DNA of 64,000 bases from positions 1,178,001 to 1,242,000 of the forward strand of contig NZ_CANNBM010000001.1 in NCBI RefSeq assembly GCF_947502895.1, written 5' to 3'. Below, one piece after another: positions 34,478-44,338 of this stretch. The stretch is from an uncultured Sulfitobacter sp. (lineage in GTDB: Bacteria; Pseudomonadota; Alphaproteobacteria; Rhodobacterales; Rhodobacteraceae). A model generated the notes under the pieces. The model worked only from the letters and a program-made list of their open reading frames with translations, was not told where the DNA came from and searched no databases. A program made the translations under genes and the position numbers. The first letter of the stretch is position 1. Each line of letters starts with the position of its first letter.

Positions 34478-37400
34478 ACGATCGTCATGCTCAGAGTCTG
34501 GATTTCTGCAAGGGTGATATCATTGAAATAGGTAACAACACCCTGATCGGAAAAGACCACATCATCACCTGACTGGGACATTCGCGCGTGCGCCTCGCCT
34601 GCATTTGCATAGCCAAAGTCCTCAAAGCTTAGCGCATCCCAGCGATCAATACCCAGAACCATATTGCGGTCCTGACTTCTCAAAGTGCCGTCTTCTTCAA
34701 GGTTTGAGGTAAAGATGAACCGGTCCGCACCCAGATTGCCTGCAAGCAGATCGTCACCCATTTCGCCTTCCAGTGTATCGCCTGCAATACTACGCATATA
34801 CTGGATAAAGTCGGCGTCAGAATTGCGGGAGAATTCACGGCTCTGGGAAAACCCTGTAACCACCTCCGCACGGCTGCTGCCCCCTTCTAGGCGGCTGACC
34901 CAGCCCGCGATACCGGCCGCATCTCCCGCGCGGTCAAGCACATTGAGATACAGCTGGTTGACGAACTGGCTGTTGTTCAGGTTGCCATAGGTTGCGCTAA
35001 ACTCTCGGCTGCCCACAAACCCGCCTGCAACTTGCGTGAGCGCGGTTCCTGCCGCCAGACTATTGGTCCATCCATCCAAGCCGCTTGCATCGGGGTTGCG
35101 ATCCAGCGTCGCCTGATACAGACGAAACACATCATCGGCAAAGACGTTCTGGACATTATTGGTGGCAAAGGCGGCTGCGTTGAGGGCAGTCGCTTCCTTG
35201 AACTCACGGCTCTCGGAAAAGCCCAACACCACCTCGACGCGGCTGAGGTTATCCGAGGCGAGCTGCTCCTCCCAAAATGCACCGCCCGCCAGATCAGGCT
35301 CTCTGCCCAACACGTTTTGATAGAGCAGCTCGACGAAATCTTCGTCGTTCAGCGCGCCGTAGGTGTTACGGAACTCGGCGCTGGCTACAAATTGCTGGAT
35401 CACACTGGCAAGCGTATTCTGGCCCGATTCCAGTCTTGCAACCCAACCGTCAAAGCCGCCTGTGTCAGGGAAACGGTCCAGCGTGGCCTGATAGACGCGG
35501 TAGATCTGCGCCTCAAAGCTGTCGTCGGCCAGATCACGCACCGCGCCACCCAGCAACAGGTCATTACCAGCACCCCCCGCAATAGATTCCGCGTTTTGTG
35601 TGCCTTGCACAGTGTCATCACCAGCACCGCCCTGCACGCGCTCAATGTTGCGGAACCGTCCTGTATAGGCATTTACCGCTTCGGCAAAGGTAACTTCGAA
35701 ATTGTCCGCATCCGGATCGTCCGGCGCAGGCAAACTCCGGGTCAGATCGTCAGCGCTGTTGGCAAAACCCGCTTCGATCTCGACAATATCCGAGGGTCTC
35801 AGGGATGTGCCGTTCCAGTTGCGCGCCATGACATCTCCACCATCGCGCCAGACGGCACGCGTCTCGATCAGGTCGGCGCTGTACCTGTTAGTGGTCAGAT
35901 CAATAAAGACCTTCCCTTCCAACACACCAAAGCTCAGCAGGTCATCGCCCGACCCGCCATTGATAGTTGCCTCACCCGGCCCTGCGATGATTGTGTCGTT
36001 ACCTGTACCGCCTTCGGCGATGTCATCACCCTCACCCATCACCAGCACGTCGTTGCCGCTGGCACCTTGCAGGGTGTCATCGCCTGCACCACCCGTCAGG
36101 GCATTGTTCCCGCGATCACCGACCAGCAGATCGTCAAAGCCGCTGCCGATCACATTGTCGATCCCGCTCAGCGTATCGCTGCCCTGCGCCCCTGTGGCAC
36201 GACCCGTGCCAAGGTCTACCTGAACCGCGCCGAAATCGCCCGCTTCAATCTGGCCTTCCGCGCCGTCCACGCGGGTGTTCGCGTAGGATGCCGTGTTCGT
36301 CTCGGCAAAGTTTGTCCCACCGATAATCAGGTCATTGCCCGCACCGCCGTGGAAAAAGTCATTGCCCGTCCCGCCGTCAAGCGTGTCGTTGCCATCACCG
36401 CCAAACAGCTCGTCACGGCCACCGCGCCCGCTCAGACTATCGTTGCCGCCACGGCCGACAAACCGTTCGCCATTGTCTGTGCCGCGGAAGGTATCGCGCT
36501 CTACATCACCACCGATGACTTCCTCAAAACCCGACACACCCGTAAAACCGATAATAGATTGCTCGGTGCCCGAAAAGCTGCTGATCGTGTAGACAGTCGC
36601 CATGCCTGTGGCCAAATCAACATCCGATCGTGTTCCGCCCGTGCGGTTCGACAAGGCCAGCTTGTCATATCCAGCGCCGCCCGTGACAGTACCAAAGGCG
36701 CGCGTAACGGTGATGAAATCATCGCCCGTCCCGCCCTCAAGGATCACATCCCGCTCGGATGTGTTGATAATCATGCGGTCATTGCCCGCATCGCCGTAGG
36801 CCTCGTTGCCCTCGCCATCAAATTCGAAATAGTCGTTGCCGTCGCCGCCGTGGAAACGCCCCTGTGCGCCTCCGTCATTGCCCTGCTTGCGCACAAAGCG
36901 GTCGTCGCCCCCTGCACCGAAGATTTCCAGCCGCGCTGTGCCTGCCCCAAAGAACTCATCGTTTCCATTGCTCAGCAACAGGGTTTCGATGCTGTCGAAC
37001 CGGCCATCAAACAGCTGTGTGAGCCCGCGAACCGGGCTGCCGTTTTGATCCCCCAGTCGCTCCACCTCGAAATCACCAAAGGCGGTGTAGTCAACACGCT
37101 GGTTGAACGAGTTCTGGATGTTATAGCGCACATCCCCCAGCCCGCGCAGATCAAGCGTATCCCCGCCAAGGCTTTCGCCATCCGCGCCGCGCGTTTCATT
37201 CCCGCCGTCCACATAGCTGCCGCCGACAGTCATGATGATCCGGTCGTTACCTTCCCCACCAAGAGCACTGTCAGCTCCGCCTGTGTAAATCAGATCATCA
37301 CCGTCACCACCGTCATATGAATACGGGTCTATTCCGTTATCTCCCGACGCGCCAAAGATCGTGTCGTTACTGTCAGAGCCTGTGATTTCCTCGATGCCAG

Positions 37401-39480
37401 AAATAGTATCTGTGCCAATCACGCGCGAGCCGTTCATATGCTGAACCACCCCCGTTGCACCGTTGATCACCAGCGCGCCAGAGCCTGTGGTTTCTACGAA
37501 ACGGTAATCGAGGCCATTGTTACGCACGGAATTCGAGGTTGCGTAGCTGAGCCAATCCGCGGTTCCTTCGCCCCCGTCATAGATAGAGCCGCGCCCCGAC
37601 GAGGCATTGCCAAACAGGATGTCATTGCCTGCGCCCCCATAGACGCGGTCACGCCCCGTGCCGCCCACAAGAATATCCCTGGTGTCACCGCCCACAAGGA
37701 AATCATTGCCTGCCAACCCTTGCAGAAAATCTAGGCGGGTGGAGCCGATAAGGATGTTGTTGCCGTCCGTCCCGCTAAAGGTAGCAGAGCGGTCGACCTC
37801 CATTGTCGCGTTCTCGATGCTGTCGAGATAGTCGCGGGTGCGCCCGTCCCATGCATATCCGTCATATTCCTTGCCGGCACTGTCACGGATAGATTGTTGC
37901 AGCACCACGGTAACATCGCGCCCACTTACACCATCTATCTTTGGGATCAGATAGGTGTCAGAGCCTCCACCACCGTCTACAGTGTCCGAGCCGTCCAGCG
38001 GCGCGATCACATCGTCATCCGCCCCGCCAATAATCAGGTCAGGACCGTTGGTGGCCGCAGGCGACAGCGCGCCCATGTCGATCAGTTGTTGCAGGGTAAG
38101 GACGCCATTGGTGAACACGAACTGCTCGATCCCCTCGGCCACCTCACGGCCCCAGCGCCCACCCAGATCGTTGAAGACAACGGGGGCGCTGTCAGAGAAC
38201 TGGCTGATCTTGTAATCGTCTACCCGCCCGCGCAGCACCAGATAATCGGTGCCTGCACCGCCATAATTGAAATCATCTCCGCTGGACGCCACAAACACAT
38301 CACTGCGGGTGGCACTGTCGGGGCCATCCGCCTGCGCATAACCATAGAGGGTGTCATTCCCCTCCAACCCGTTCAGCAGGTCAAACCCGTCCGTGCGCCC
38401 CTCGACCACATCACGTCCGTCCGTGCCGAACCGCAGCGCATCGGGGGTGATGTTTTCCAGCGCCTCCACGATATCTTCGGTAATATCGTCGACATATTCG
38501 GTGATGCGGTTGTCCCATCCGTCCAGAAATCCCTCGATCTGGTCCAGCGTCTGGTCAATGCGCCGCTCCATCTCGTCGAGGACGTTCACATTGGGCAGCA
38601 GATCCGCGATGCGATTGGCGATACCATCAAAAATCGCCGTCACACCCAGCTTGTCCAGCAAGAAGTCGATCACAGGCCCAACAGTGATGTCATAAATGAA
38701 CCCCACCGCATCCAACAGCCACTCCACAGGCGACAGCGCCGATTGCACCTCTTTGAGAACCGGGCTCAGAACGCCCAGCGCGCCATTGATCGCACCAAAA
38801 CTTTTGGCAACAGCCGAGAGCGGATCAAACAAAGACGCCGTGCTGCCAGCCGCCTGAAACGCTTCCTCCAGACCATCGAACAGCGCCTCGATCTCGTTAT
38901 AGGTACGGTTGATCGGCACCAGTACATCGTTGAGCGGACGTGCAGCACTGTTGCCCGCGTTCTCTACAGGGTCCAGCACACTGCCCACTGCATCAAAAGC
39001 AAAGAGCATGCTTTGTATGGTGCCCGAATATTGGGTCAGCTTGTTTTCGGTCACTTCCAGACCGTCTTGCACATTACCCAGCTTCTCTTCGGCGCGCTCC
39101 AGCTTTTCGATGTAGTTGCCGTTTTCGATCTTGCGCTCCAGCGCACGGGCCTTGTCGCGCACGGTCTCGACGACATTCTCCAAACGGTCCAGCACGCGGT
39201 CGACAAATTTCGCAGGTATTTTCAATGGCCCGAGCTTGGCCGCGATCTTGAGCGAGAAATCCATGGAGCGGATGGTGGCGAGAAATTCAGTCGCCTGTTC
39301 CTCCACCTCGCTCACTTGCTCCATCGCCCAGCGCGCATCCTTGACGACCTCTTCCATCGTCTCGGCCTTGCCACGCATGTCTTCTGCGTTGGCGCGGGTC
39401 TCTTCGAGGTTTAGCGCAAAATCCTCAAGCTCTCGGCCAGTTGTGTTGGATCCGTTCGGCAATGTATTGATAAGTGTCAC
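34474..39480 (-). CDS. Giant RTX calcium-binding protein with coiled-coil N-terminus and DUF4214 repeats
   Basis: 1668 residues from a GTG at 39480 preceded by AGGA; a TTG at 39516 is an alternative. Residues 1 to about 360 are mainly alpha-helical coiled coil (EETRANAEDMRGKAETMEEV, KLERAEEKLGNVQDGLEV). From about 360 to 1370 there are many GGxGxDxU nonapeptides (GGAGNDLIIGG, GGDGNDTLDGG), which bind calcium in beta-rolls. Two DUF4214 domains (four half-units such as LYQATLDRNPDASGLDGW) occupy about 1380-1590. The end resembles a type I secretion signal. Probably exported and surface-attached or released, perhaps an adhesin or S-layer-like protein. No type I secretion genes are in the window. 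Confidence 0.88.
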   Translation of the reverse strand: MTLINTLPNGSNTTGRELEDFALNLEETRANAEDMRGKAETMEEVVKDARWAMEQVSEVEEQATEFLATIRSMDFSLKIAAKLGPLKIPAKFVDRVLDRLENVVETVRDKARALERKIENGNYIEKLERAEEKLGNVQDGLEVTENKLTQYSGTIQSMLFAFDAVGSVLDPVENAGNSAARPLNDVLVPINRTYNEIEALFDGLEEAFQAAGSTASLFDPLSAVAKSFGAINGALGVLSPVLKEVQSALSPVEWLLDAVGFIYDITVGPVIDFLLDKLGVTAIFDGIANRIADLLPNVNVLDEMERRIDQTLDQIEGFLDGWDNRITEYVDDITEDIVEALENITPDALRFGTDGRDVVEGRTDGFDLLNGLEGNDTLYGYAQADGPDSATRSDVFVASSGDDFNYGGAGTDYLVLRGRVDDYKISQFSDSAPVVFNDLGGRWGREVAEGIEQFVFTNGVLTLQQLIDMGALSPAATNGPDLIIGGADDDVIAPLDGSDTVDGGGGSDTYLIPKIDGVSGRDVTVVLQQSIRDSAGKEYDGYAWDGRTRDYLDSIENATMEVDRSATFSGTDGNNILIGSTRLDFLQGLAGNDFLVGGDTRDILVGGTGRDRVYGGAGNDILFGNASSGRGSIYDGGEGTADWLSYATSNSVRNNGLDYRFVETTGSGALVINGATGVVQHMNGSRVIGTDTISGIEEITGSDSNDTIFGASGDNGIDPYSYDGGDGDDLIYTGGADSALGGEGNDRIIMTVGGSYVDGGNETRGADGESLGGDTLDLRGLGDVRYNIQNSFNQRVDYTAFGDFEVERLGDQNGSPVRGLTQLFDGRFDSIETLLLSNGNDEFFGAGTARLEIFGAGGDDRFVRKQGNDGGAQGRFHGGDGNDYFEFDGEGNEAYGDAGNDRMIINTSERDVILEGGTGDDFITVTRAFGTVTGGAGYDKLALSNRTGGTRSDVDLATGMATVYTISSFSGTEQSIIGFTGVSGFEEVIGGDVERDTFRGTDNGERFVGRGGNDSLSGRGGRDELFGGDGNDTLDGGTGNDFFHGGAGNDLIIGGTNFAETNTASYANTRVDGAEGQIEAGDFGAVQVDLGTGRATGAQGSDTLSGIDNVIGSGFDDLLVGDRGNNALTGGAGDDTLQGASGNDVLVMGEGDDIAEGGTGNDTIIAGPGEATINGGSGDDLLSFGVLEGKVFIDLTTNRYSADLIETRAVWRDGGDVMARNWNGTSLRPSDIVEIEAGFANSADDLTRSLPAPDDPDADNFEVTFAEAVNAYTGRFRNIERVQGGAGDDTVQGTQNAESIAGGAGNDLLLGGAVRDLADDSFEAQIYRVYQATLDRFPDTGGFDGWVARLESGQNTLASVIQQFVASAEFRNTYGALNDEDFVELLYQNVLGREPDLAGGAFWEEQLASDNLSRVEVVLGFSESREFKEATALNAAAFATNNVQNVFADDVFRLYQATLDRNPDASGLDGWTNSLAAGTALTQVAGGFVGSREFSATYGNLNNSQFVNQLYLNVLDRAGDAAGIAGWVSRLEGGSSRAEVVTGFSQSREFSRNSDADFIQYMRSIAGDTLEGEMGDDLLAGNLGADRFIFTSNLEEDGTLRSQDRNMVLGIDRWDALSFEDFGYANAGEAHARMSQSGDDVVFSDQGVVTYFNDITLAEIQTLSMTIV

Positions 39481-39707
39481 GGCGAAATCCTGATCTGTAA
39501 AATACGAAAAGCACAAACGGTAAATAACCCGCCTCGCGCTACCTGCGTGCTACATTGCATCAAATTGCGATTATTCCCTACGGGGTGATCACCTCGTTAT
39601 GCAGATCACACCGCAGCGGGGACGCCCGCGCCAGTCCTCATCCAAAATAGGAAAAGCGTCAGCACGCAATCGCAAGTATTGCCGTCCTTCGGCCATGGTG
39701 TAGCGAT

Positions 39708-41153
39708 CTAGGTATCGTTCTGCCCCGTAGTACCAGCCGCCAGCGCGCGCACGATGGTGCGATAATTCTCCAGATAGGCGGCGCGGGTGTACCGCTCCAA
39801 TCCTGTGTGCGTGCTGCCCTGATAATGCGCAGGCTGCGACAAAACACGGGTCATGGCATCTGCAATCGCCCCGATATCATGGGGGGCAACCAGCTCCCCG
39901 TTCTGACCCGTCGTAATCATCTCGCGCGGGCCATAGTTAACGTCATACGATATCACAGGACACCCCGCCGAAAGCGCCTCGAGTATCGAAAGGCCAAACC
40001 CCTCGGTCATCGTGGGGTAGACAGAAGCAATCGCACGCTGAAACACATCTGCAGGGTCGGTTGTGTATCCAGCAAGCTTCACACGGTCACCACACCCCAA
40101 CCGCGCAATCAAATCTTCCAGATCAGACTGCCCCGCGCCAAGTCCATAAATCAGGTAATCCACATCGGGAAAGGCATCTTTGATCCGGCAAAACGCTTTG
40201 ATGCATTCATCAATCGGCTTGCCTACCAGTTCCAGCCGCGACACCGTCACCAGATGGCGGCGCGTGCCTGCACGAATACGATCGGCCTCGCAGAAATGCG
40301 GGATCACATGCACAGGGGCGGCAGGCACAACATCTTTGGCGATCTGCGCCCTATGCACATGCGTCGACGTGATAATCGCCTCGCCCTTGAAATTCTCGAT
40401 CAGGAACTTGGATCGCGGCACGATATCGCCCGCAGGTCCGCGATGATCCGCATGCAGAAACAGCGCGCGCCGTGCGTCCGTTACAGGCGCTAGATAGGCC
40501 GAGGTGACGCCGTCAAAAAACACCGCCGCATCGCCCCAGGAGATTTGTTGAAAGACATTTTGCCCATATACCCGCTGCATCCGGCAAATCGTGTCGGTGA
40601 TCAGATTCCTGCCAATGGAAAACGCTCTATCTTTGGTTTTCAGCCACCTGATCGGTAGGGACTGCACGTAATCCGTTGTCTCGACAGTCCCGTCTGCCTT
40701 GCGCTGGACCATCTGGTGCAACGCCCCCCCGATCAGGGTAAAAAGCTGCTCGCCCTGCGGGTGCGGCACGCTGCGCTTGGTGATCTCGCCGATTGGCGCG
40801 GGCTTGGTCCGGTCCATCATCACTTCTACGCCGCTGCGGAAATAGAGCGTCTTGTTGCCCTTTCGCTCTTTACGGTCATAGACGGGAAAGCCGTCAAAGG
40901 GCTGCACACCAGCTGCACGCGCGGCGTCAAGGCATGCCTCGGGCACGGACAGGCAGCGCACCCGCGGCGCAATAATTCCATCGGCCTGTAGCTTGGCAAA
41001 GTTCAGCTTTTGACGCGGGCTGTGATCAAGGGTCAGCAGCACGGGGTCGAACTCATCCATTTCCGCCAACGCATTCATGCGGTGGTAGACGGCCTTGACC
41101 TTGCCACCGCCACCCATGCCGATCCGCTCGAATATGCTGAATACCCGCGTCAC
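39708..41153 (-). CDS. Glycosyltransferase family 4, GtfA/TarM-like
   Basis: About 481 residues from a GTG at 41153, which has GGGGGT upstream and begins VTRVFSIFERIGMGGGGKVKAVYHR, the natural start of the fold; in-frame ATG/TTG codons back to 41225 would overlap the upstream gene. The C-terminal half has the GT4 donor site with VSRLELVGKPIDECIKAF and EGFGLSILEALSAGCPVISYDVNYGPREMI, which closely follows the GtfA/TarM/TagE group (glycosylation of adhesins or teichoic acids in Gram-positives). It sits between a PF11316-like gene and the RTX gene on one strand, so protein glycosylation is possible. Confidence 0.82.
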   Translation of the reverse strand: MTRVFSIFERIGMGGGGKVKAVYHRMNALAEMDEFDPVLLTLDHSPRQKLNFAKLQADGIIAPRVRCLSVPEACLDAARAAGVQPFDGFPVYDRKERKGNKTLYFRSGVEVMMDRTKPAPIGEITKRSVPHPQGEQLFTLIGGALHQMVQRKADGTVETTDYVQSLPIRWLKTKDRAFSIGRNLITDTICRMQRVYGQNVFQQISWGDAAVFFDGVTSAYLAPVTDARRALFLHADHRGPAGDIVPRSKFLIENFKGEAIITSTHVHRAQIAKDVVPAAPVHVIPHFCEADRIRAGTRRHLVTVSRLELVGKPIDECIKAFCRIKDAFPDVDYLIYGLGAGQSDLEDLIARLGCGDRVKLAGYTTDPADVFQRAIASVYPTMTEGFGLSILEALSAGCPVISYDVNYGPREMITTGQNGELVAPHDIGAIADAMTRVLSQPAHYQGSTHTGLERYTRAAYLENYRTIVRALAAGTTGQNDT

Positions 41154-41181
41154 GCCCGCAGCACCCCCGCGCAGGTCTGCT

Positions 41182-42102
41182 TCATTGCGCCGCCGAAGAC
41201 ACCGCAGCATCACCATGCTGCGCAAGAGCTGCCGCCTGATTGATTTTGTCGATCAACACATCACAGCGCGATGCGGTGCCGTCGCCCAGAAAAGGGAAAA
41301 ACCGCGCCAAAGCGGCCTCTGTCTCATTACGGCTCACAGGAGCATGGGTTTTCTTGATATGAGGCATCGCCATGCTGATCGGCACAGAATCGTGGCCGTC
41401 GATCTTGATCGAGATATAGCCCAGTCCTGCATTATCGACGATTGCAGGGAACCGCTTGTGCAGGGCATTATGCCCAAACGAAAATATGGTCCGCTCGCCA
41501 TGCACGCGGATCGCCGTGCCCATGCTGTTGAATGGCAAATGCGCCTGATAAATCTGCATTTCCCCATCCGCCGCATAATGCGTGACAACCAACCCGTTCG
41601 AGCGCGAATAGCTTACCGGCATCTTGTCCCCCAGACGGGTCATATAGCTGCGCAATTCCTGAACATAATCGTTCGACAGGCAGTCATCATCATCGATGCG
41701 AAAATTGACCAAAGGCCGCCCCGCCTGTGCATTCAGCTCAGCCATGCGCGGCCAAAGCGCCTTGTGAACCGTCCGCTCGGACGACACGACCAGTTCCAGA
41801 TTGGGATCATCGGCACACAGCTTTTCCAGCCGCGTGCGGTACATATCGGGCATGATGTCAGAGGTCAGGATCAAACAGATAAAATTGCGGTCAATCTGTG
41901 CGCGCAGGGACGGCAACAGGAAATTCTCCAGCAGGAAAAACCGCAGCGCCATACGGTCAGGCGCATAAAGCGTGGCAGCCGCTTTGGTGCAAAACGCCTC
42001 GATCTGCTCTGGCGTCTTGGCCGCCCGCGATGCGCGCCAGTCCCCTTTGCCGCAAAACGAAAAACGGCAGATACCGATTGCTGGCTCTAACAGATATGAC
42101 AC
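41182..42102 (-). CDS. Putative rhamnosyl transferase family glycosyltransferase (PF11316-like)
   Basis: 306 residues. RFFLLENFLLPSLRAQIDRNFICLILTSDIMP (about residues 54-85) and the metal-binding acidic run NFRIDDDDCLSNDYV (about 132-146) match the Rhamno_transf group of GT-A-like enzymes. The donor and acceptor are unknown despite the family name. It is followed within 30 bases by the GtfA-like gene on the same strand and probably forms one unit with it. Confidence 0.78.
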   Translation of the reverse strand: MSYLLEPAIGICRFSFCGKGDWRASRAAKTPEQIEAFCTKAAATLYAPDRMALRFFLLENFLLPSLRAQIDRNFICLILTSDIMPDMYRTRLEKLCADDPNLELVVSSERTVHKALWPRMAELNAQAGRPLVNFRIDDDDCLSNDYVQELRSYMTRLGDKMPVSYSRSNGLVVTHYAADGEMQIYQAHLPFNSMGTAIRVHGERTIFSFGHNALHKRFPAIVDNAGLGYISIKIDGHDSVPISMAMPHIKKTHAPVSRNETEAALARFFPFLGDGTASRCDVLIDKINQAAALAQHGDAAVSSAAQ

Positions 42103-42276
42103 GATTCACCCCTCTTACCCCCGTATGATCGGGGTATTTTCCACCATGTTCCCCCGCCAAGCACGCCGTGTCCAGTGGTGGCACATAAAACCATCGCCCG
42201 CGGTGCTGGCCCTACGCCGCAAAATGCGTATATGACAGGGGGCGAGCAGCACCACGCGCCAAAACGGACCCCACTG

Positions 42277-43053
42277 ATGACCACCGACCCTTTCACCCAG
42301 ACCAAAACCGCGCTGCTGGCGCTGGGCGGCCATAGGGTATGGCCGCTGATGGTCACACTGTTTGGCGATCTGGCACAGGAAGAGGGCAATACCATCGATG
42401 GTCCGGTCTTGTCCGCCATCATGGCCGAAATGGATATCCGCCCCGAGGCCGTGCGCGTCGCCCTGCACCGCTTGCGCAATGACGGATGGATCGCTTCGCA
42501 CAAACACGGTCGCACCGGGCATCACACCCTCACCCCCGCCAGCCGCACCGAGACACGGCAGGCCAGCGCGCGTATCTATGCAAGCCCTGCCGCAGCCACA
42601 ACAGATTGGCAGCTGGTTATCCTTCCCGATGCCACCACAACCCTGCGGGACGATATGGAAAATCGCGGCTTTGCAGCCCTGCTGCCGCGCATCTATCTGG
42701 GCAGCAGCGCGGCGATCCCGCCCAAAAACGCCCTGCGCCTGAACGGTGCGCCAGCCCCTTTGTGGCTGCGCGAGCAGATCGCACCGCAAATGCTTGAGGC
42801 GGAATACACCGCGCTGCTACCTATTCTTAAAGCCGCCTGCGATACGCTAAAGGCTGGTGCGCTGACACCGATGCAAATAGCAGTGCTGCGGTGTCTTATT
42901 GTTCATAACTGGCGGCGTATTGTCCTGCGGCACCCCGATCTTCCCCGTGCTGTCCTGCCTCCCGATTGGGTAGGCCATCAATGCCATCTGCGTGTCGATA
43001 CGCTGCTCTCCCGTTTCGCACGCCCTGCGCTGACCCATATTCCGCCGCCCTGA
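42277..43053 (+). CDS. PaaX family transcriptional regulator
   Basis: 258 residues from the ATG at 42277 (MTTDPFTQTKTALLALG). The N-terminal winged helix includes EEGNTIDGPVLSAIMAEMDIRPEAVRVALHRLRNDGWIASHKHGRTGHHTLT (about residues 28-80), the PaaX signature, and a PaaX C-terminal domain follows. PaaX classically represses phenylacetate degradation by sensing phenylacetyl-CoA, but no paa gene is nearby, so the target here is unknown. It is followed by rnd on the same strand. Confidence 0.82.
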   Translation: MTTDPFTQTKTALLALGGHRVWPLMVTLFGDLAQEEGNTIDGPVLSAIMAEMDIRPEAVRVALHRLRNDGWIASHKHGRTGHHTLTPASRTETRQASARIYASPAAATTDWQLVILPDATTTLRDDMENRGFAALLPRIYLGSSAAIPPKNALRLNGAPAPLWLREQIAPQMLEAEYTALLPILKAACDTLKAGALTPMQIAVLRCLIVHNWRRIVLRHPDLPRAVLPPDWVGHQCHLRVDTLLSRFARPALTHIPPP

Positions 43054-43100
43054 CGCCGCGGTGCTTTCGCCTTCTCTTTGTGCCCTGTATAGGATGTGCC

Positions 43101-43715
43101 ATGACAAATACCGTATACCAGAACGACCTCCCCGATGATCTAGATCTTGGCCCCATGGTCGCCATCGATTGTGAAACGATGGGCCTACACCCGCACCGCG
43201 ACCGCCTTTGCGTGGTGCAACTGTCAGGTGGCGATGGCAACGCGCATCTGGTCCAGATCGCACGCGGCCAGACACAGGCACCAAACCTGTGCCGCCTGCT
43301 GGAAGACCCGAATGTGCTCAAGCTTTTTCACTTCGGACGTTTCGATATTGCGGCAATGCTCAACGCATTTGGCGCGGTCACAGCACCGGTCTATTGTACC
43401 AAAATTGCCAGCCGCCTTATCCGGACCTATACGGATCGCCACGGTCTGGCCAAACTGCTGCAAGAGTTGCTGAGCGTCGATATCTCCAAACAGCAACAGT
43501 CCAGCGACTGGGGTGCGCCCGAACTTACCCGCGCCCAGATCGACTATGCCGCCTCCGATGTGCTGTACCTGCACCAGCTGCGCGATGTCCTGAACGGAAT
43601 GCTCGAACGGGAAGGCCGTATGGACATGGCGCAGGCATGCTTTGACTTCCTGCCCATGCGCGCACAGCTTGACCTTGCAGGCTGGCCCGATACGGACATC
43701 TTCGCACACTCATGA
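43101..43715 (+). CDS. rnd: Ribonuclease D (short form)
   Basis: 204 residues from the ATG at 43101, with AGGA upstream. DEDDy exonuclease residues are visible: VAIDCETMG (residues 17-25), FHFGRFDIAAM (near 75-85) and QIDYAASDVLYL (near 143-154). There are no HRDC domains, so it is the short alphaproteobacterial type. It trims the 3' ends of tRNA precursors and other RNA. Its stop overlaps the lptC start (ATGA). Confidence 0.92.
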   Translation: MTNTVYQNDLPDDLDLGPMVAIDCETMGLHPHRDRLCVVQLSGGDGNAHLVQIARGQTQAPNLCRLLEDPNVLKLFHFGRFDIAAMLNAFGAVTAPVYCTKIASRLIRTYTDRHGLAKLLQELLSVDISKQQQSSDWGAPELTRAQIDYAASDVLYLHQLRDVLNGMLEREGRMDMAQACFDFLPMRAQLDLAGWPDTDIFAHS

Positions 43716-44317
43716 CAGGCATCGGGCGCGACCGCTATTCACGCACTATTGCATGGCTAAAGGTCGCATTCCCGCTGGCGGCCCTCGCCTTGCTGTCCAC
43801 GCTGTTCTTGCTGTCGCGCGCGATGGAAACCGAAACCGCGATTCCGTTTGCCGATAAAGAAGTACAAGACCGCCTGCGCGACCAACAGATCACGGGGCCG
43901 TTTTTCTCTGGCACCACATCGCGCGGCGACCAGATATCGTTTTCGGCGGAAAAGCTGGTCACACTTCAGGACCGCGTCGGCACCAACCGCGCCGAAGATG
44001 TGGCCGCCTCTATCCGCACCAGCAAAGGCGCAACATTCGATCTGCGCGCCGATGTTGTCGAGCTTGATATCGCAGCCAACAGTGCCCAACTGTCAGGTAA
44101 CGTGCAAATGGTCACGTCCTCCGGCTACAGCATCACCACCCAGCGGCTTGAAACGCAGGTCTCCACACTCGACATTACGGCCCCCGAACAGGTCGCGGCA
44201 ACAGGGCCTCTGGGGCGGCTGGATGCGGGGAATATGCGGATATTCACGCCAAAAGACGCGGATGCCGCTCAAATGGTTTTCAGTAGCGGTGTGAAAATGG
44301 TATATACCCCCAACTGA
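43712..44317 (+). CDS. lptC: LPS export ABC transporter periplasmic protein LptC
   Basis: 201 residues. One N-terminal membrane anchor (WLKVAFPLAALALLSTLFLLS, about residues 12-32) precedes a periplasmic OstA/LptC-type beta-jellyroll. It receives lipopolysaccharide from LptBFG and passes it to LptA. Sequence conservation is low, as usual; the call rests on topology and the place before lptA-lptB. Confidence 0.88.
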   Translation: MTGIGRDRYSRTIAWLKVAFPLAALALLSTLFLLSRAMETETAIPFADKEVQDRLRDQQITGPFFSGTTSRGDQISFSAEKLVTLQDRVGTNRAEDVAASIRTSKGATFDLRADVVELDIAANSAQLSGNVQMVTSSGYSITTQRLETQVSTLDITAPEQVAATGPLGRLDAGNMRIFTPKDADAAQMVFSSGVKMVYTPN

Positions 44318-44338
44318 GTATGAAAGTGTGTGCAAATT

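Noticed and set aside
35032..37320. A 762-codon open frame on the + strand opposite the RTX gene (and a 506-codon one at 37894-39414)
   Set aside because: Both are produced by the repetitive, stop-poor codon pattern of the RTX repeats and coiled coil on the other strand; no domain or ribosome binding site supports them.
34474..38500. Direct repeats that could suggest a CRISPR array or satellite DNA
   Set aside because: The periodicity follows the 9-residue RTX repeat in a single open reading frame, with no constant repeat and unique spacer pattern.
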